NCBI RefSeq assembly: GCF_038051945.1
Contig: NZ_CP150302.1
Span: 6,448,001-6,512,000, forward strand
Length of the DNA stretch: 64,000 nucleotides
Origin: Paenibacillus sp. FSL H3-0469
GTDB lineage: Bacteria; Bacillota; Bacilli; Paenibacillales; Paenibacillaceae
Direction of reading: 5' to 3'
Under the pieces are notes generated by a model. It made no database searches. It had not been told where the DNA came from and saw only the letters and a program-made list of their open reading frames with translations. The position numbers and the translations under genes are program-made. Position 1 is the first letter of the stretch; each line of letters opens with the position of its first letter. Below, piece after piece: positions 62,742 to 64,000 of this stretch.

Positions 62742-62894
62742 GTGGGCCAGATGTAATCGAAAAACCGATCACATTGCGCTGGATGGTGGTGTGTGGGCCA
62801 GATGTAATCGAAAAACCGATCACATTGCGCTGGATGGTGGCGTGTGGACCAGATGTAATCGAAAAACCGGTTACAATTCCCGGGTTCGGGGCTC
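62742..62894. repeat. 51-bp tandem array (core TGTAATCGAAAAACCGATCACA)
   Basis: Three 51-bp copies, with CCAG anchors at 62747, 62798 and 62849. Each has a hairpin of TGTAATCG and a near-complement around AAAA, flanked by GTGGGCCAGA and GCGCTGGATGG. The third copy carries a changed arm (CCGGTTACA) that restores pairing. Open frames run through it on both strands only because 51 is a multiple of three. The remaining gap to 63076 holds no gene. Confidence 0.9.
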
Positions 62895-63076
62895 GCGACA
62901 TCCACGCTCCCCCTGGCTAAAGCTGGCGCTCGCCAGAATCAAGCAGATGAAGAAACGTGAAGGACTGCTAATGTGTATGAGGCATCAGCATGGTTACCCG
63001 TTAGGGTTATTTTGCTTCATGAGGTGGGTATAATATTAGCCATGGTTCTGCAGCCCACTTGATGGAGGAATAGCAA

Positions 63077-64000
63077 TTGCACAAGCTGATTCATAAACGT
63101 ATATTTTGGGGATGCCTGATCCTGTGTATGCTGCTGGCGGGCCTGATGATCAGGCTGGCCTGGGTACAACTGCTGCTGAAGGATAGCGTAGTAAGCGGCA
63201 CCCGTTACACGGTAGCTCAGATGGCCGAGCTGCAAAGTGAGCGGGAGACTGTGCTGGATAGCGGAAGAGGGCGGCTGTATGCGAAGAACGGGGAGGCGCT
63301 GGCCGGAGAGACGGTCTGGACCGCTGCGCTGTTCCCGCCGGAGGAGGAGCTTCACCAGCCTCATGGTGCAGGTGAATATAACGATGACCAGCAGCTTCAC
63401 CGGCTGGCTGAGATTCTTGGCGTCAGCTACAGTCAGCTGCAGGCAAGACGGCTAGGGCTAAAGGAGCCGCTGCTCTGGCCTTCCGGCCAAGGCACCGGTC
63501 CGCTGGCTCTGACTCTGCCGCAGGCCAGAGAGGTAGAGGCGCTTGAGATAGAAGGCGTCAGGGCACTGCCTTTTGCCCGCAGATATAACGGGTCTGCATC
63601 CGGCCGTCAGTGGCTAGGTTATCTGTCTGAAGCTTCGGGTGCAGCTATCACCCAATCCCCTACAGGGCTGAGAATTCCAAGAACCGGCACAGACGGGCTG
63701 GAGAAGACGCTGGAGCCGCTCTTGCAGGGTGTTGGGCATACGGAAGCTGTCGCCCAGGTGGATGCACGCGGCAAACGGGTCCCGGGCAGCCCGATCACAA
63801 TCAAAGCGCCGGGTAACCCCTATTACCCGCTGTCTCTATATACCACTATTGATCTGAAGCTTCAGGAGAGCATTGAGCAGCTGGCGGTGGAAGCAGGGGT
63901 GAAGGAAGGGGCGATTGTGGTAATGGACAGCCGGAGCGGAGATATCGCAGCGATGGTCTCCTTGCCGTTCTACAATCCGCAGCAGGTCTCCCCGCAAGGC
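63077..64000 (+). CDS. Class B penicillin-binding protein, partial
   Basis: The first 308 codons of a protein that runs off the window. One N-terminal helix (about 8-30, WGCLILCMLLAGLMIRLAWV) is followed by a PBP dimerisation region with LDSGRGRLYAKNG near 67-79. The start of the transpeptidase domain is YTTIDLKLQESIEQLAVEAG near 255-274 and IVVMDSRSGDIAAMVSLPFY near 281-300. The catalytic SxxK lies beyond the end. It resembles SpoVD/PbpH-type proteins. The TTG start has TGGAGGA seven bases upstream. Confidence 0.9.
   Translation, partial: MHKLIHKRIFWGCLILCMLLAGLMIRLAWVQLLLKDSVVSGTRYTVAQMAELQSERETVLDSGRGRLYAKNGEALAGETVWTAALFPPEEELHQPHGAGEYNDDQQLHRLAEILGVSYSQLQARRLGLKEPLLWPSGQGTGPLALTLPQAREVEALEIEGVRALPFARRYNGSASGRQWLGYLSEASGAAITQSPTGLRIPRTGTDGLEKTLEPLLQGVGHTEAVAQVDARGKRVPGSPITIKAPGNPYYPLSLYTTIDLKLQESIEQLAVEAGVKEGAIVVMDSRSGDIAAMVSLPFYNPQQVSPQG

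Noticed and set aside
62645..62905. Two open frames on the minus strand with 17-residue repeats
   Set aside because: Produced by the 51-bp array, with no ribosome sites. The same holds for the plus-strand frame at 62689-63033.

Overview
The window (about 54% GC by eye) looks like a chromosome segment of a Paenibacillus-type soil or plant-associated Firmicute. The pointers are strong AGGAGG ribosome sites with many GTG/TTG starts, two T-box leaders, the B. subtilis-like run alaS-ireB-ruvX-DUF1292-mltG-U32-U32, transmembrane AraC regulators, S-layer-anchored xylanase, YesM/YesN-type sensors and ABC sugar importers that carry no ATPase of their own.

Layout. 1-2.3 kb: T-box-controlled tyrS. 1.9-2.7 kb: two tandem arrays (40-bp and 51-bp periods). 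2.8-3.5 kb: small minus-strand genes (DUF1877 and an unknown). 3.7-6 kb: a FIST sensor paired with a soluble chemoreceptor. 6.4-23.3 kb: a rhamnogalacturonan-I locus. A divergent GH42 beta-galactosidase faces an operon of ABC permeases and binding protein, a membrane AraC regulator, a PL26 exo-lyase, DUF1961, a NodB-type deacetylase, a calcium-site propeller protein and a GH105 unsaturated-uronyl hydrolase. None of the degradative enzymes shows a signal peptide, so oligosaccharides appear to be imported and finished inside the cell. 23.5-25.1 kb: an IS4-family insertion among repeats. 25.2-31.2 kb: a 59-residue protein, a MATE exporter and a large CBM22-GH10-CBM9-SLH xylanase. 31.6-33.8 kb: a TetR/MFS drug-efflux pair around a perfect palindromic operator. 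33.9-35.1 kb: a membrane protein and a toxin-antitoxin pair whose toxin is frameshifted. 35.2-43.8 kb: tRNA-Pro, T-box-alaS and the conserved housekeeping run.

44-62.7 kb is a beta-mannan/manno-oligosaccharide locus bracketed by two paralogous chemoreceptors. It holds a YesM-type kinase followed by a binding lipoprotein and a LacI regulator; on the minus strand a cellobiose/mannobiose 2-epimerase with a GH130 mannosylglucose phosphorylase; a YesN-type response regulator; and an ABC importer followed by a second GH130 phosphorylase. The response-regulator gene and the transporter gene have matching promoters: TATAAT, a 5-nt gap, then a LacI/CcpA-type operator. The expected route is uptake of manno-oligosaccharides, phosphorolysis by the second GH130, epimerisation of mannobiose to mannosylglucose, and phosphorolysis of that to mannose-1-phosphate and glucose. 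The window ends inside a class B penicillin-binding protein.

The least explained signal is the intergenic repeats. Arrays and single units with a shared 51-bp spacing and partly shared flanks carry quite different palindromic cores. A second family of larger hairpin elements is scattered in both orientations. Relics of an IS1182 transposase and of an acetyl-esterase C-terminus are also present. All calls come from reading the sequence; no database search was run.
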